Below are positions 54,227 through 63,249 of a DNA stretch of 64,000 nucleotides, one piece after another. A program made the translations under genes and the position numbers. This DNA is from Mesorhizobium sp. (GTDB taxonomy: Bacteria > Pseudomonadota > Alphaproteobacteria > Rhizobiales > Rhizobiaceae). Positions within the stretch are counted from its first letter, which is position 1; each line of letters opens with the position of its first letter. The DNA lies in the NCBI GenBank assembly GCA_004020315.1, contig SAQG01000001.1:496001-560000 (forward strand). The letters are read 5' to 3'. The notes below the pieces were generated by a model that saw only the letters and a list, made by a program, of their open reading frames with translations, was not told the DNA's origin and did no database searches.

Positions 54227-54844
54227 TCAGGGGTAAAGCCTTGTCTTGTCCCAGCCGCCCTCAGCGTTGCGGGAAAAGACGACGCGGTCGTGCAGGCGGA
54301 AAGGCCGGTCGTGCCAGAACTCGATCGTCTGCGGCACGATACGGAAGCCCGACCAGTGTTTCGGTCGTGGAATCTCGCCGATCGCATAGCGGGCCGTGTA
54401 TTCGGCAACCGCTTTTTCCAGTGCGAAGCGGCTTTCCAGCGGCCGCGATTGCTTCGACGCCCAAGCGCCGATGCGGCTGCCGCGCGGGCGCGTCGCGTAA
54501 TAAGCGTCCGCTTCCGCCTCGGTGACGATCTCCACCGGCCCGCGCACGCGCACCTGCCGGCGCAGCGATTTCCAGTGGAAGCACATCGCCGCCTTCATGC
54601 TGCCAAGAATCTCGCGGCTCTTGGCGCTCTCGAAATTCGTATAGAACACAAACCCGCTTTCATCGAACCCCTTGAGCAGCACCATCCGCACATTCGGCAT
54701 GCCCTCGGCATCGACGGTCGCCAGCGCCACGCTGTTGGGATCGTTGATCTCACTCTTCGTCGCGTCGTCGAGCCATGCGGCAAAGAGGCGGAATGGCTCG
54801 GCCGCCTCGGTAAAGTCACCGCTTGTTAACTCAGTTTCGCTCAT
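54227..54844 (-). CDS. pdxH: Pyridoxamine 5'-phosphate oxidase
   Basis: This 205-residue FMN enzyme makes pyridoxal phosphate. It has [34 protein letters not shown] at the FMN site, [28 protein letters not shown] and a C-terminal [14 protein letters not shown] with the phosphate-binding Arg/His. The ATG at 54842-54844 gives [11 protein letters not shown], a normal start. It is convergent with nothing and faces a divergent lipoprotein gene 40 bases away. Confidence 0.97.
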   Translation of the reverse strand: MSETELTSGDFTEAAEPFRLFAAWLDDATKSEINDPNSVALATVDAEGMPNVRMVLLKGFDESGFVFYTNFESAKSREILGSMKAAMCFHWKSLRRQVRVRGPVEIVTEAEADAYYATRPRGSRIGAWASKQSRPLESRFALEKAVAEYTARYAIGEIPRPKHWSGFRIVPQTIEFWHDRPFRLHDRVVFSRNAEGGWDKTRLYP

Positions 54845-54884
54845 AGTTTTTCCAAATTCTATTGCCGGCCGGGGAGATTGCCGA

Positions 54885-55361
54885 TTGTCGCGCATCGCGC
54901 AACCTTTTGACAGCAGGCAATGGAGCCTTATTGCTTCGGCCAAAGCCCGGGTTGCGGTCAAGGCCGCCGCGATTGTGCTGGTCGCCTTGCCGCTTGCCGC
55001 TTGCGGTGCCGGCGGCTTCAGTTTGGAGCAGGCGGAGGTCGACCGTACGATCCTCACCAGCAGCACGCCTGCTGCTGCCTCGCCGATCGATCAGGATCGC
55101 GCCTCGGACCAGGCGACGATCCGCAACGCGGTGTCTTCCGCCGATATCCAGGAACTTGGCGGGCAAGCCGTTCCCTGGGCGAATTCCGATACCGGTTCGC
55201 GCGGTTCGATCACCGAATTGGCGGAGTCTAGGGACAACGGCCAGCTTTGCCGCCGCTTCACCGCCTCACGCGAAAGCTTCGACGGCGTAGCCCTGTTCAA
55301 GGGCCAGGTGTGCCTGGCCGGCGCCGGCGCCTGGCGGATGCAGGACTTCAAAGCGCTCTGA
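54885..55361 (+). CDS. RT0821/Lpp0805-family surface lipoprotein
   Basis: This 158-residue protein has a lipoprotein signal with lipobox LPLAAC and a C-terminal domain with [32 protein letters not shown], the conserved pattern of the RT0821/Lpp0805 surface-protein family. The start is a TTG at 54885, supported by GGGGAG eight bases upstream; the frame continues further up but without a signal peptide. Function is unknown; a periplasmic or outer-membrane location is inferred. Confidence 0.85.
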   Translation: MSRIAQPFDSRQWSLIASAKARVAVKAAAIVLVALPLAACGAGGFSLEQAEVDRTILTSSTPAAASPIDQDRASDQATIRNAVSSADIQELGGQAVPWANSDTGSRGSITELAESRDNGQLCRRFTASRESFDGVALFKGQVCLAGAGAWRMQDFKAL

Positions 55362-55460
55362 TTTTCCGCGATCATATGACCGCGCACTACTGGAATTTCT
55401 TCCTATGCGAGCGCATATAGATGGCAATCGTGGACTCACTCCTTCTCCAGGGCAGGAAGC

Positions 55461-56381
55461 ATGCGCGACCCCTATGAGGTGCTGGGCGTTGCTAAGAACG
55501 CATCGGCCAAGGACATAAAATCGGCGTACCGCAAACTCGCCAAGGAGTATCATCCGGACCAGAATCCGGATCCCAAGGCGAAGGAGCGGTTTGCCGCAGC
55601 CAACCAGGCTTACGAGATCGTCGGCGACGAGAAGAACCGTGCGGCTTTCGATCGCGGCGAGATCGACGCCGAGGGCAAGCCGCGCTTCCAGGGCTTCGAG
55701 GGTGCCGCCGGCGGCGCCGATCCGTTCGCCGGTTTTCGCCGGCAGCAAGGGCCGGGCGGCTCACGTTTCGAGTTTCGCTCAAGCCGTCCGAGCGGCGATC
55801 CGTTTGACGGCAGCAGCGACATCTTCAGCCAGATTTTCGGCGAGACCTTCTCTCGCGGTGCAGGCATGGGCGCCGGCCGGCCGGCGCCGTCCGGAGCCGA
55901 CCTGAATGTGACGCTCGACATCACCATCGAGGAAGCGGCGACTGCGGAGAAGGTGACGGCGATGTTCCCCGACGGGCGCAAGGTCGCCGTCAAGCTGCCA
56001 GCCTATGTCGAGGACGGCCAGACCATCCGGCTGAAAGGTCAGGGCGAGCAAGGGCCGGGGCAACCGGGCGATGCGCTGGTCAAGATCCGCTTCCGGCGGC
56101 ATCCGCGCTATCGTGTCGAAGGCCGCGACCTCCATGCCGACCTGCCGGTTGCGCTGGCGGATGCCGTGCTGGGCGCCAAGGTGGCGGTTGAAACGCCGAC
56201 CGGCAAGGTTGCGGTCAATGTTCCCGCTTGGTCGAGCTCGGACAAGGTCCTGCGGCTGAAGGGAAGGGGCCTGCCGGAAAAAGTCGGCGGCCACGGCGAT
56301 CTCTACGCGCATGTGCGGCTGATGCTGCCTGAAGGGGGCGACAGCGATCTCGAAGCGCTGATGCGCAACAGAAAACGCTAG
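55461..56381 (+). CDS. J-domain protein, CbpA/DnaJ-class without zinc finger
   Basis: This 306-residue protein has an N-terminal J-domain ([34 protein letters not shown], with the HPD motif), a Gly/Phe-rich linker (residues about 75-135) and a C-terminal DnaJ client-binding domain ([23 protein letters not shown] onward). There is no CxxCxGxG zinc finger, so it resembles CbpA and works as an Hsp70 co-chaperone. It is upstream of fabI but separated by palindromic elements. Confidence 0.92.
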   Translation: MRDPYEVLGVAKNASAKDIKSAYRKLAKEYHPDQNPDPKAKERFAAANQAYEIVGDEKNRAAFDRGEIDAEGKPRFQGFEGAAGGADPFAGFRRQQGPGGSRFEFRSSRPSGDPFDGSSDIFSQIFGETFSRGAGMGAGRPAPSGADLNVTLDITIEEAATAEKVTAMFPDGRKVAVKLPAYVEDGQTIRLKGQGEQGPGQPGDALVKIRFRRHPRYRVEGRDLHADLPVALADAVLGAKVAVETPTGKVAVNVPAWSSSDKVLRLKGRGLPEKVGGHGDLYAHVRLMLPEGGDSDLEALMRNRKR

Positions 56382-56382
56382 C

Positions 56383-56444
56383 GCATGATCCCGAACCGAA
56401 GGTCAGCGTAGCAAAATCGGCATCGATTTTCGGAAAGATCACGC
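56383..56444. repeat. GATC-flanked palindromic element downstream of the J-domain gene
   Basis: GCATGATCCCGAACC at the left and the complementary TTCGG...GATC at the right bound an imperfect inverted repeat of the same family as 37704 and 46563. It lies two bases after the J-domain stop codon. Confidence 0.6.
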
Positions 56445-56453
56445 ACAAGGTTA

Positions 56454-56505
56454 GGCGCTGCAGCGTCCTTTGCGCGTCCAAAAGGACGCGCGGCGCTGTA
56501 GAGCG
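56454..56505. repeat. GCGCTGCAG...GCGCGTCC-AAAA-GGACGCGC hairpin
   Basis: A perfect 8-bp inner stem GCGCGTCC/GGACGCGC with an AAAA loop lies inside a weaker outer stem (GGCGCTGCAGCG with CGGCGCTGTAG). It is a dispersed rhizobial intergenic hairpin of a different type from the GATC element next to it. It lies upstream of fabI. Confidence 0.6.
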
Positions 56506-56607
56506 ACGCTTTTGTCCCCTGAACTGTCCGTTTTGAGCGCTTGAAGGGGCTCTGTGCCTGTGCGATAGCCACTCCACAAAGCAGAAGATCTTGCGGAGAG
56601 CGCTCAC

Positions 56608-57426
56608 ATGGCGGGTGGACAAGGCATTATGGCCGGCAAGCGCGGGCTTATTCTTGGCATCGCGAACAATCGGTCGATCGCCTATGGCATCGCCAAGGCC
56701 TGCGTCGACCACGGCGCCGAGATCGCGCTGACCTACCAGGGCGAGGCGTTCAAGAAGCGCGTCGAGCCGCTGGCGGCGGAACTCAACGCCCATGTCGCCG
56801 GCCATTGCGATGTGACCGATCCGGCAACACTCGATGCGGTCTTCGACGACATCGCCAAGCATTGGGGCAAGCTCGATTTCCTCGTCCACGCCATCGCCTT
56901 TTCCGACAAGGACGAGCTGACAGGCCGCTATGTCGAGACGACGCGCGACAATTTCCTGCGCACCATGGACATTTCGGTGTTTTCCTTCACCACCATCGCC
57001 AAGCGCGCCGAGGCGCTGATGACCGATGGCGGCTCGCTGCTGACGCTGACCTATTACGGTGCGGAAAAAGTGATGCCGCACTACAATGTCATGGGTGTCG
57101 CCAAGGCGGCGCTGGAAGCCAGCGTGCGCTATCTGGCCGTCGACCTTGGCGCCAAGAAAATCCGCGTCAACGCCATCTCCGCCGGTCCGATCAAAACGCT
57201 GGCAGCCTCCGGCATCGGCGATTTTCGCTACATATTGAAGTGGAACGAATACAATTCACCGCTGAAGCAGACGGTGACGCAAGAGGAAGTCGGCGATTCA
57301 GCCGTCTATTTCCTGTCCAACCTTTCACGCGGCGTCACCGGTGAGATCCACCATGTCGATTCCGGCTACCATGTCGTCGGCATGAAGGCGGTCGACGCGC
57401 CTGATATTTCGACCGTCAAGGAATAG
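56608..57426 (+). CDS. fabI: Enoyl-ACP reductase FabI
   Basis: This 272-residue NADH-dependent enzyme completes each round of fatty-acid elongation. It has the FabI GIANNRSIAYGIAKAC glycine loop, LVHAIAFSDKDELTG, and the catalytic YYGAEKVMPHYNVMGVAKAALE, with Tyr-x6-Lys. The start gives MAGGQGIMAGKRGLILG. It is followed by a histidine phosphatase gene after 53 bases. A second FabI is common in Hyphomicrobiales, so this may be one of two. Confidence 0.96.
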   Translation: MAGGQGIMAGKRGLILGIANNRSIAYGIAKACVDHGAEIALTYQGEAFKKRVEPLAAELNAHVAGHCDVTDPATLDAVFDDIAKHWGKLDFLVHAIAFSDKDELTGRYVETTRDNFLRTMDISVFSFTTIAKRAEALMTDGGSLLTLTYYGAEKVMPHYNVMGVAKAALEASVRYLAVDLGAKKIRVNAISAGPIKTLAASGIGDFRYILKWNEYNSPLKQTVTQEEVGDSAVYFLSNLSRGVTGEIHHVDSGYHVVGMKAVDAPDISTVKE

Positions 57427-57479
57427 ACCCGCCTCGAACTCTCCCGCCTCCAGCCTGCTCTCGCTCTCCGGATGACCTG

Positions 57480-58067
57480 ATGTATCCGCTCGTCTACATC
57501 GCGCGCCATGGCCAGACGGTGTGGAACGCAGAGTCCCGGCTGCAAGGACAGGCCGACACCGATCTCAACCCGCTCGGCCGCGAGCAGGCGACCCGCAACG
57601 GCCATCGACTGGCCGAATTCGTTCATAACCCCGAAGATTTCGATTTTGTCGCCAGCCCGATGCGGCGGACGCGCGAGACCATGGAACGCATTCGCATGGC
57701 GATGGGGCTCGATCCGCAGGCTTACCGCACCGATCCGCGCCTTGTCGAAATGAGTTTCGGCGACTGGCAGGGTTTCACGTTTCCCGAACTCGAGGCCCGG
57801 CATCTGGGCTCGGGCAGGGAGAGGCGCCTCGACAAATGGAATTTCCTGCCGCCCGGCGAGGGCGCCGAAAGCTATCAAATGCTGCTCGAACGGGTAAAGC
57901 CGTGGTTCGACGCGCTGGACCGCCCGACGGTCTGCGTGACCCACGGCGGCGTCGTGCGCGCCCTGTTCCGCATGGTGCTGGGAATGCCCGAGAAAGAAGC
58001 CGCAAACCTGAATGTGCCGCAGGATCGCTTGCTAAGGCTTGAAGGACGACGCCTTGAGTGGCTCTAG
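57480..58067 (+). CDS. Histidine phosphatase (phosphoglycerate mutase-like) family protein
   Basis: This 195-residue protein has the RHG motif (YIARHGQTVWNAESR), the second Arg (SPMRRTRETMERIR), the Glu in PRLVEMSFGDWQGF and the second catalytic His (VCVTHGGVVRALFR). It belongs to the broad phosphoglycerate-mutase/phosphatase clan; at this length a phosphatase is more likely than a cofactor-dependent mutase. Its stop is followed by gene remnants. Confidence 0.9.
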   Translation: MYPLVYIARHGQTVWNAESRLQGQADTDLNPLGREQATRNGHRLAEFVHNPEDFDFVASPMRRTRETMERIRMAMGLDPQAYRTDPRLVEMSFGDWQGFTFPELEARHLGSGRERRLDKWNFLPPGEGAESYQMLLERVKPWFDALDRPTVCVTHGGVVRALFRMVLGMPEKEAANLNVPQDRLLRLEGRRLEWL

Positions 58068-58099
58068 GGGGGCGAAATCCAATCACTCGGAAGGACCGG

Positions 58100-58370
58100 G
58101 TTCAGCCCGTCTCGGACATTGATGCCAAGTCGGGGACGACGGACCAGGCGGAGACCGACTACTACTGGGATGCGCTGAGGGGGGCCGGGGCGGTGAGGAG
58201 CAGCCATGTGGATGGCTGACGGACAGGTTCGGGGTCTACTGGCAGGTCAACCCCAGCCATTGCTGCAAATGCTGGGCGATCCAGACAAGGAGAATGCCAA
58301 GCGGGTTCTTCAGGCGATGTACAAGATGAAGAAGATCTTCATTGCCGACCTTGAGCGCTTACGGGGCTAA
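58100..58370 (+). pseudogene. Decayed VOC/PhnB-like (glyoxalase-fold) gene
   Basis: Frames with TDQAETDYYWDALR, CGWLTDRFGVYWQV and LLQMLGDPDKENAKRVLQAM appear in order but in three frames, with a stop codon near 58218. Together they match the C-terminal half of the 3-demethylubiquinone-9 methyltransferase-like VOC family (PhnB type). No intact start or full-length frame remains. Confidence 0.72.
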
Positions 58371-58488
58371 CGACCTCGCAAACCGGTCAAACCCAGAGGA
58401 GGGCAGCGCTTTGCCTGTAAGCCAACAGTGCGATACGAGGAGTCTCTGCAGTGGGTCCATGCTGCTTTAACCGGAGGGACGAGCTCAA

Positions 58489-59409
58489 TTGCGCGAACGT
58501 ATGCTCGAGATCGACGGGGGGCTGCTCCTAACCCTCGATGCTCTTCTGAAGGAACTGAACGTCACCCATGCCGCAGCTCGGCTAGGCATCTCGCAGCCCG
58601 CTCTTTCCTCTCGTTTGCTTCGGCTGCGGCAGTTGTTTGGCGACCAGCTCTTGATCCCGGCATCGTCCGGCCGCGGGATGGTGCCGACACCGCACGCCGC
58701 CGCGCTCCAGCCCGAACTCGCCAAGCTGATCGAGCGATTGCGCGAGTTCGCCAACGTGGCGCAGTTCTTCGACCCCGCCACCAGCCGCCGCGTCTTCCGG
58801 ATCGCCGCAACCGACAATCCGGCGGCCATCCTCGCACCGGATCTCATCCCTTTCCTGAAGGCGAAGGCACCTCACATCCGCCTCGCTTTTGTGCTTCCGG
58901 ACAAAGCCCGGATCGCCGCTCACCTAGAGCAGGGTGACATCGATCTCTTCATCGGCGCGGCGGAGGACGTAGCGGGTGGGCTGATAGGAAGGACGTTGTT
59001 CGACGAGGAGTTCGTCACGGCACAGCGCAAGGATCATCCAAGGGGTGGCAAGCCCTTCGATCTGGATGGGTTCTGCTCGCTTGACCACCTCCTGATCTCG
59101 ACCAGCGGAGGCAGCTTCGCCGGCATGATCGACGAGGCGCTGGCCGCCCTCGGACGTGAGCGCCGGGTCTCGGTCTCTATCCAGAGCTATGCGCTTGCCC
59201 CTTTGGTGCTGATGGGCAGCGACTGCATCTGCACCCTGCCGCGCCGTTTCCTGCAGCGCTTCACCACGTCACTCGATCTCTTCGAACCTCCCCTGGCCCT
59301 CGCAAAGTTCCAGATGTCCGCCTTCTGGCATCAGCGCATGAGCGGCGATCCCGCTCATGGCTGGTTGCGTGAACAGGTGTTTCAGACTGCGCGGAGCCAA
59401 GGCCGCTGA
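58489..59409 (+). CDS. LysR-family transcriptional regulator, NodD-like group
   Basis: This 306-residue protein has the HTH in LLLTLDALLKELNVTHAAARLGISQPALSSRL and an effector domain with DLFIGAAEDVAGG and LFEPPLALAKFQMSAFWH, the C-terminal pattern of the NodD/LinR-type group. Such regulators respond to aromatic or flavonoid-like inducers. The start is taken at the TTG 58489 with GGAGGG upstream; an ATG at 58501 is also possible. It is convergent with an MBL gene that it may regulate only indirectly. Confidence 0.9.
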   Translation: MRERMLEIDGGLLLTLDALLKELNVTHAAARLGISQPALSSRLLRLRQLFGDQLLIPASSGRGMVPTPHAAALQPELAKLIERLREFANVAQFFDPATSRRVFRIAATDNPAAILAPDLIPFLKAKAPHIRLAFVLPDKARIAAHLEQGDIDLFIGAAEDVAGGLIGRTLFDEEFVTAQRKDHPRGGKPFDLDGFCSLDHLLISTSGGSFAGMIDEALAALGRERRVSVSIQSYALAPLVLMGSDCICTLPRRFLQRFTTSLDLFEPPLALAKFQMSAFWHQRMSGDPAHGWLREQVFQTARSQGR

Positions 59410-59452
59410 GCGGGCCTGGTGATCGCTTGCCCTTTGGCCCTCGGCCCTTACC

Positions 59453-60442
59453 CTACTGCCCTTGGCTTCCTTCACGGTTCCGGTACTCGGCCGGATGCCA
59501 AGTGAACGAGCCGCCGCCCTCGGCGCGGATGTGCCCGACGCCGGGAAACGGGAGATGAGGCGCGGCAACGAGTTGGCGAGCGTCCGCGAAGGCCGAAAAG
59601 GCCTTCTGCCGCTCGGCCGCCGCCTCTTCTGGGTTCACGTCATAAACAATGGTGATCGCTGGATCGGGAAACTGCACGGCCGCGACGTGGATGACGTCGC
59701 CGATAAATGCGATCGAATGTCCCTTGCTTGAGACCGTGAAGAAGGCGCTGCCCGGCGTGTGACCGGGATGCAGCGTCGCCACGATTCCTGGGAGGATTGT
59801 TTCGTCATCGGAAAACGTCCTGACCTTGCCTACCCGCTGATAGACGCCGATCGTCTTTTCGGCCTCGTCGAAGTACTGGCGGGCGTAGCCTGTCCTTTCC
59901 GAGTTCGACGCGTCAAGGAAGAAGGTGAGATCGGGTGCTCCGACGTGAACCGTTGCGTTGGCGAAGACGGGCTTGCCGTCGGCGACAAGACCACCCGTAT
60001 GGTCGGTGTGGATATGAGTGATGAGGATGTCGGTGATATCCTGCGGCACGACACCGATGCTGGCGAGGCTGTCCCGCAGCTTCCCGCCGTTGCCTGGCCC
60101 GAAGAGTTGTCCCGAACCCGTATCGACGAGGATGAGTCGCTCCCCGTCCCGGATCAGGAAGGCGTTGATGGAAGCTTCTACCGGGTTGGACAAGAACGCG
60201 TGGTTGAGATGCTCGTCGACCTTCGCAGGTGACGTCCCTGTCAGGAGAGCGTGCAGGTCCTGCGGAACGGTGCCGTCGGACAAAGCAATGATGCCGAGGT
60301 CGCCGAGCGGAAACGCATAAGTGTCAGTGGTTTGCGAGTAAGCGGCAGTGGTGTTGGGAGCCGCGCTGCCGGACAAAGCCGGCATGGCCGTGCCGAGCAA
60401 CAAGCTTATGGCGGTCGAGGCGAGAAGGATACGAAAGGTCAT
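59453..60442 (-). CDS. Exported MBL-fold metallo-hydrolase
   Basis: This 329-residue protein has a signal peptide (LLASTAISLLLGTAMPALS) and a metallo-beta-lactamase fold: ILVDTGSG, ILITHIHTDHTGGLV with the HxHxDH zinc motif, HPGHTPGSAFF and a final GDVIHVA. The family includes quorum-quenching lactonases and arylsulfatase-like enzymes; the substrate is unknown. A signal peptide places it in the periplasm. It is convergent with the LysR gene. Confidence 0.9.
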   Translation of the reverse strand: MTFRILLASTAISLLLGTAMPALSGSAAPNTTAAYSQTTDTYAFPLGDLGIIALSDGTVPQDLHALLTGTSPAKVDEHLNHAFLSNPVEASINAFLIRDGERLILVDTGSGQLFGPGNGGKLRDSLASIGVVPQDITDILITHIHTDHTGGLVADGKPVFANATVHVGAPDLTFFLDASNSERTGYARQYFDEAEKTIGVYQRVGKVRTFSDDETILPGIVATLHPGHTPGSAFFTVSSKGHSIAFIGDVIHVAAVQFPDPAITIVYDVNPEEAAAERQKAFSAFADARQLVAAPHLPFPGVGHIRAEGGGSFTWHPAEYRNREGSQGQ

Positions 60443-60667
60443 GATTGCTGAGGTCCTGGTCAGTTGTTTGTCGATGGACCTCAGTTAAGGGTTGTGCGCT
60501 TCGGATTGAAATTCGAGAGCTGGATCGGACCTATCGACGAGCCTTATACCTCTCGACGCGAAAACCCCTCTGGACGTAGCTCGCGTGGATGCCTTCTGCC
60601 GGCACACGGTGGGCAATCACTGAGGCGAGATTGCTGAACCTATATGAACAGACCGTCTGTCCCAGCA

Positions 60668-60757
60668 CGCACGTGGCAAGAAACCAACAGATGGTGGGGT
60701 AAGTTGAACCGGACGCTGCGCGGTTTGGCGAACTACTTCTCAGAAGGAGCACCAAGA
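60668..60757 (+). pseudogene. Remnant of a group II intron reverse transcriptase/maturase C-terminus
   Basis: A frame contains RTWQETNRWWGKLNRTLRG followed by LANYFSEGAP. 'LNRTLRGWANYF' is a conserved stretch in the maturase domain of bacterial group II intron proteins. Nothing else of the protein or the intron RNA (domain V) is recognisable, so it is a short remnant. The surrounding gap 60443-61035 holds otherwise only a hairpin element and unassigned sequence. Confidence 0.65.
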
Positions 60758-60793
60758 CCACGATCCCGAACCGGGGTTCGGACAAGATCGTGG
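60758..60793. repeat. GATC-flanked hairpin next to the intron remnant
   Basis: CCACGATCCCGAACC and GGTTCGGACAAGATCGTGG form a near-perfect hairpin of the GATC/CCGAA family seen at 37704, 46563 and 56383. It directly follows the reverse transcriptase remnant. Confidence 0.65.
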
Positions 60794-61035
60794 GTCAAAC
60801 GACCCTCATCTCGGCTTTCGGGACAGGTAGGGACGCACCAGCCGCCCGGCCGCCGGATCGGCAGAGACGAGCGCGCTCCTGCCCAGCAGCACACCCTTCG
60901 CCCTGCACAGCCGCCTCGAAGGCGATGGCACGTCCGGCCGGATCGGCGTCAAGACGATCGTCAGCCATTCGACCCGCAACCGCACCTTCACGCATGACGG
61001 TGCCTTGACCGTAACCAATCTGTGCGGCCATGGCA

Positions 61036-61719
61036 CTAATGCCGTTTCCAGCTGTTACCGTGACGCCACGCGGGCGAGACCGCGTTGGCGGCATGCTCTA
61101 CGGCGTCGGCTGAGAACCCGCGAAGCATAGGCAGGATGGCGTTTGGCGTGTCGGCCACCAGGCACTTGCTCATGAGGTCGTCGGATATGAAACCGGAACG
61201 CTCCAGATGCGAGAACAGTTGCAAGAGCGGTTCCCAGAAACCCTTCACGTTGGCGAAGACAAGCGGTTTGCGCTGCTGCTCCAGTTTGTGCAGTGTCACG
61301 ATTTCCGTCAGTTCCTCGATCGTTCCGATGCCGCCGGGAAGCGCGACAAAGGCGTCGGCGCGTTCGAACATGATCCGCTTTCGGGTATGCATATCTGGAA
61401 CGATCACCATTTCGTGCGGAGCCGCAAGCATCGGGATTCGGTCGGCAAGAAACCGTGGCATGACCGCGGTCACGAGGCTGCCGTGCTCGGCGGCTGCCCG
61501 CGCAACCGCGCCCATCAGTCCCTCCGCGCCGCCCCCGTAAAGGAGGGCCATGCCCTCCAGCCCTATAGCGTCGCCGAGTTCGGTCGCGGCATCGATGAAG
61601 CTCTCGTCATTCCCCGATCTTGCGCCGCAGAAGACACATATGGTTTTGGGACCCGGCAATGGCAGCGGGCTCGTACCTTGGAGTATATTGCTTCCGTTCA
61701 AAACAAGTTTCATGATCAT
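61036..61719 (-). CDS. LOG family protein (cytokinin riboside 5'-monophosphate phosphoribohydrolase-like)
   Basis: This 227-residue protein shows the LOG motifs: ICVFCGARSG, LLYGGGAEGLMGAVARAA, and the key PGGIGTIEELTEIVTLHKLE. LOG enzymes release the free base from cytokinin nucleotides; bacterial homologues can also act on other nucleoside monophosphates. The start is the ATG at 61717-61719, with another at 61713. In plant-associated bacteria such genes could affect cytokinin supply. It is 16 bases after the membrane protein gene. Confidence 0.88.
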   Translation of the reverse strand: MIMKLVLNGSNILQGTSPLPLPGPKTICVFCGARSGNDESFIDAATELGDAIGLEGMALLYGGGAEGLMGAVARAAAEHGSLVTAVMPRFLADRIPMLAAPHEMVIVPDMHTRKRIMFERADAFVALPGGIGTIEELTEIVTLHKLEQQRKPLVFANVKGFWEPLLQLFSHLERSGFISDDLMSKCLVADTPNAILPMLRGFSADAVEHAANAVSPAWRHGNSWKRH

Positions 61720-61735
61720 ATTCCCCTCTGAAGTT

Positions 61736-62455
61736 TTAATCGCGAACGTGTAGGGACGCAGTTTCTGCGGCTGACGCATTGAGCTTTGGGTCCAGGAGTA
61801 GAATGTCGGCCCAAGCCCAGAGCAGGCAGCAGACAAGCAGGGTTGCCGGCATTGCGGTGGAATGAAGTACATCGGCAGCCGGGCTGCCGAGTGCCTTGGC
61901 AATCTCTATGAGGGCGACGAGAACCGCCGGAAAGCGGCTGATCAGAACAGCTTTGCGGAACAGGTGCGCAATCTTAGGCCTAATAGGCTCTGTTCCGCGG
62001 GGACCCGTCTTCAACGCACTTCCGAATTTTCCCGCCGCATGGAGAAGGCCGGAAGTGGCGGCAAGGAGCGGATCGCCCATAAGAAGCAGGCTCATGCCCA
62101 ACGCGACGGCGCCGATACCCGACAGGAAGTCTCCGCGCCGCATACTCGCTACATCCGGCGGCCGCTTCGCTAGGGCGCGGTGATATTCCTCCCCACTCCG
62201 GAAGAATATGGCCGTGGCCACCGTCAGTGCGACGGCGCTCCAACTTCCGGCGAAGTAGGAATGGGCAGCGTGCAGAGAGGCAGGGAGGCTTTCATCCGCG
62301 CCGGGGACGACCTGCTGGACTTGCAAAGCCAACCCCACGCAGAGACCGATCGCGTTGCCGATATTGTAGTACCCGCCCGGTCCTGCCAGACGCGTTGCCA
62401 GAGCGCGGCCGCCTATCCTGTTTGACGATGGCCCCATTTCTCCATGCGATGACAT
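61736..62455 (-). CDS. Integral membrane protein of unknown function
   Basis: This 239-residue protein has about six hydrophobic segments (for example FLSGIGAVALGMSLLLMGDPLLAA and ATLLVCCLLWAWADILLLD). It has a conserved-looking GPGGYYNIGNAIGLCVGLALQV opening. No transporter or enzyme motif is recognised. The ATG at 62453-62455 has GGGAGGAGG about six bases upstream. It probably forms an operon with the LOG gene downstream. Confidence 0.7.
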   Translation of the reverse strand: MSSHGEMGPSSNRIGGRALATRLAGPGGYYNIGNAIGLCVGLALQVQQVVPGADESLPASLHAAHSYFAGSWSAVALTVATAIFFRSGEEYHRALAKRPPDVASMRRGDFLSGIGAVALGMSLLLMGDPLLAATSGLLHAAGKFGSALKTGPRGTEPIRPKIAHLFRKAVLISRFPAVLVALIEIAKALGSPAADVLHSTAMPATLLVCCLLWAWADILLLDPKLNASAAETASLHVRD

Positions 62456-62552
62456 TGAGTCCTCCTCCCGCGCGCGATCGCCATTCAAATTCAAGGCATG
62501 TGAGCCGCGCGTGAAACGATCAGTTCTCTGGGTGAAATTCGCAGCCCAACGC

Positions 62553-62972
62553 CTAGTAGGCGCAGGTTGTCCTCACAAGCAGCGTCATGGGGTCGATACC
62601 GAAGGCCGTCTCGAGATCCTCGCCGAAGAACGCTAGCCAGCGCCGCTGCGCGTCGTAGGCCAAGGCTTCCCGTTCTTCCGGACAGGCGTATGTCTTCGAC
62701 TCGAAATTCTGCAGGTGATGGACCAACTCGTGAACGAGTGCGGAGACATCGGCGACACTGCGGGCGTTCCAATCCGGACGCAGCACGATGGTTCGGGTCT
62801 CGTCATGATAGAGGGCGACAACCTGTTCACTGTGGTCGGTTCGCCCAGGACCATATCGGATAGCCGCCATCTGGGTCGGCGAGAGATGCTGGATCCTCGG
62901 GGGTTGCGGCGGCTCAGGCAGCCCAAAAGTGACGGTTAGCCACAACACGATGATGTTCACGAGTTGATCCAC
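62553..62972 (-). CDS. Small metallopeptidase-like protein with HELVHH motif
   Basis: This 139-residue protein has a hydrophobic N-terminus (LVNIIVLWLTVTFGLPEPP), which may be a signal peptide or anchor, and VSALVHELVHHLQNF with an HExxH zinc motif, followed by a conserved CPEEREALAYDAQRRWL whose Glu can be the third ligand. This looks like the DUF6647-type small zincin group. The start is taken as the GTG at 62970-62972 with GAGGAG seven bases upstream. It is convergent with nothing and separated from the membrane protein gene by 97 bases. Confidence 0.7.
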   Translation of the reverse strand: MDQLVNIIVLWLTVTFGLPEPPQPPRIQHLSPTQMAAIRYGPGRTDHSEQVVALYHDETRTIVLRPDWNARSVADVSALVHELVHHLQNFESKTYACPEEREALAYDAQRRWLAFFGEDLETAFGIDPMTLLVRTTCAY

Positions 62973-63092
62973 GGCATCGCTCCTCACCAAGGGATCGGGA
63001 GATCATCGGATTGGCCTCCAGATCAGGATTTGCACCGATTGAACCGGGTCGTCGTCAGCGGCTCGTGAACAGCACGTGATTGGCGGTCGACG

Positions 63093-63229
63093 GGAGGAAT
63101 CACGCTGTCTTCACGCCAAGCGCAGAAAAAGGTGGCCTCGATCCTGGGGCAATGGACGATGAACGAGCCGAGATTCTTTTCGTTGATCAACCAAGGTCAG
63201 GTCGAACTGCACCATTCAGAATTCCGGAG
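63093..63229 (+). repeat. Upstream copy of a duplicated amidase 5' region (decayed)
   Basis: The segment from ggaggaatcac to aattccggag is a clear direct copy of 63752-63890. In this copy the frame after the ATG (MNEPRFFSL) is broken by a one-base difference, although the peptide QPRSGR, then APFRIPE, can be recovered in another frame. It ends 20 bases before a small exported protein gene. Confidence 0.85.
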
Positions 63230-63249
63230 CATTCCGGCTCAAGGAGGAA

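Noticed and set aside
60795..61094. A minus-strand ORF of about 99 residues next to the LOG gene
   Set aside because: No recognised family, no good start signal, overlaps the LOG gene end; treated as unassigned sequence.
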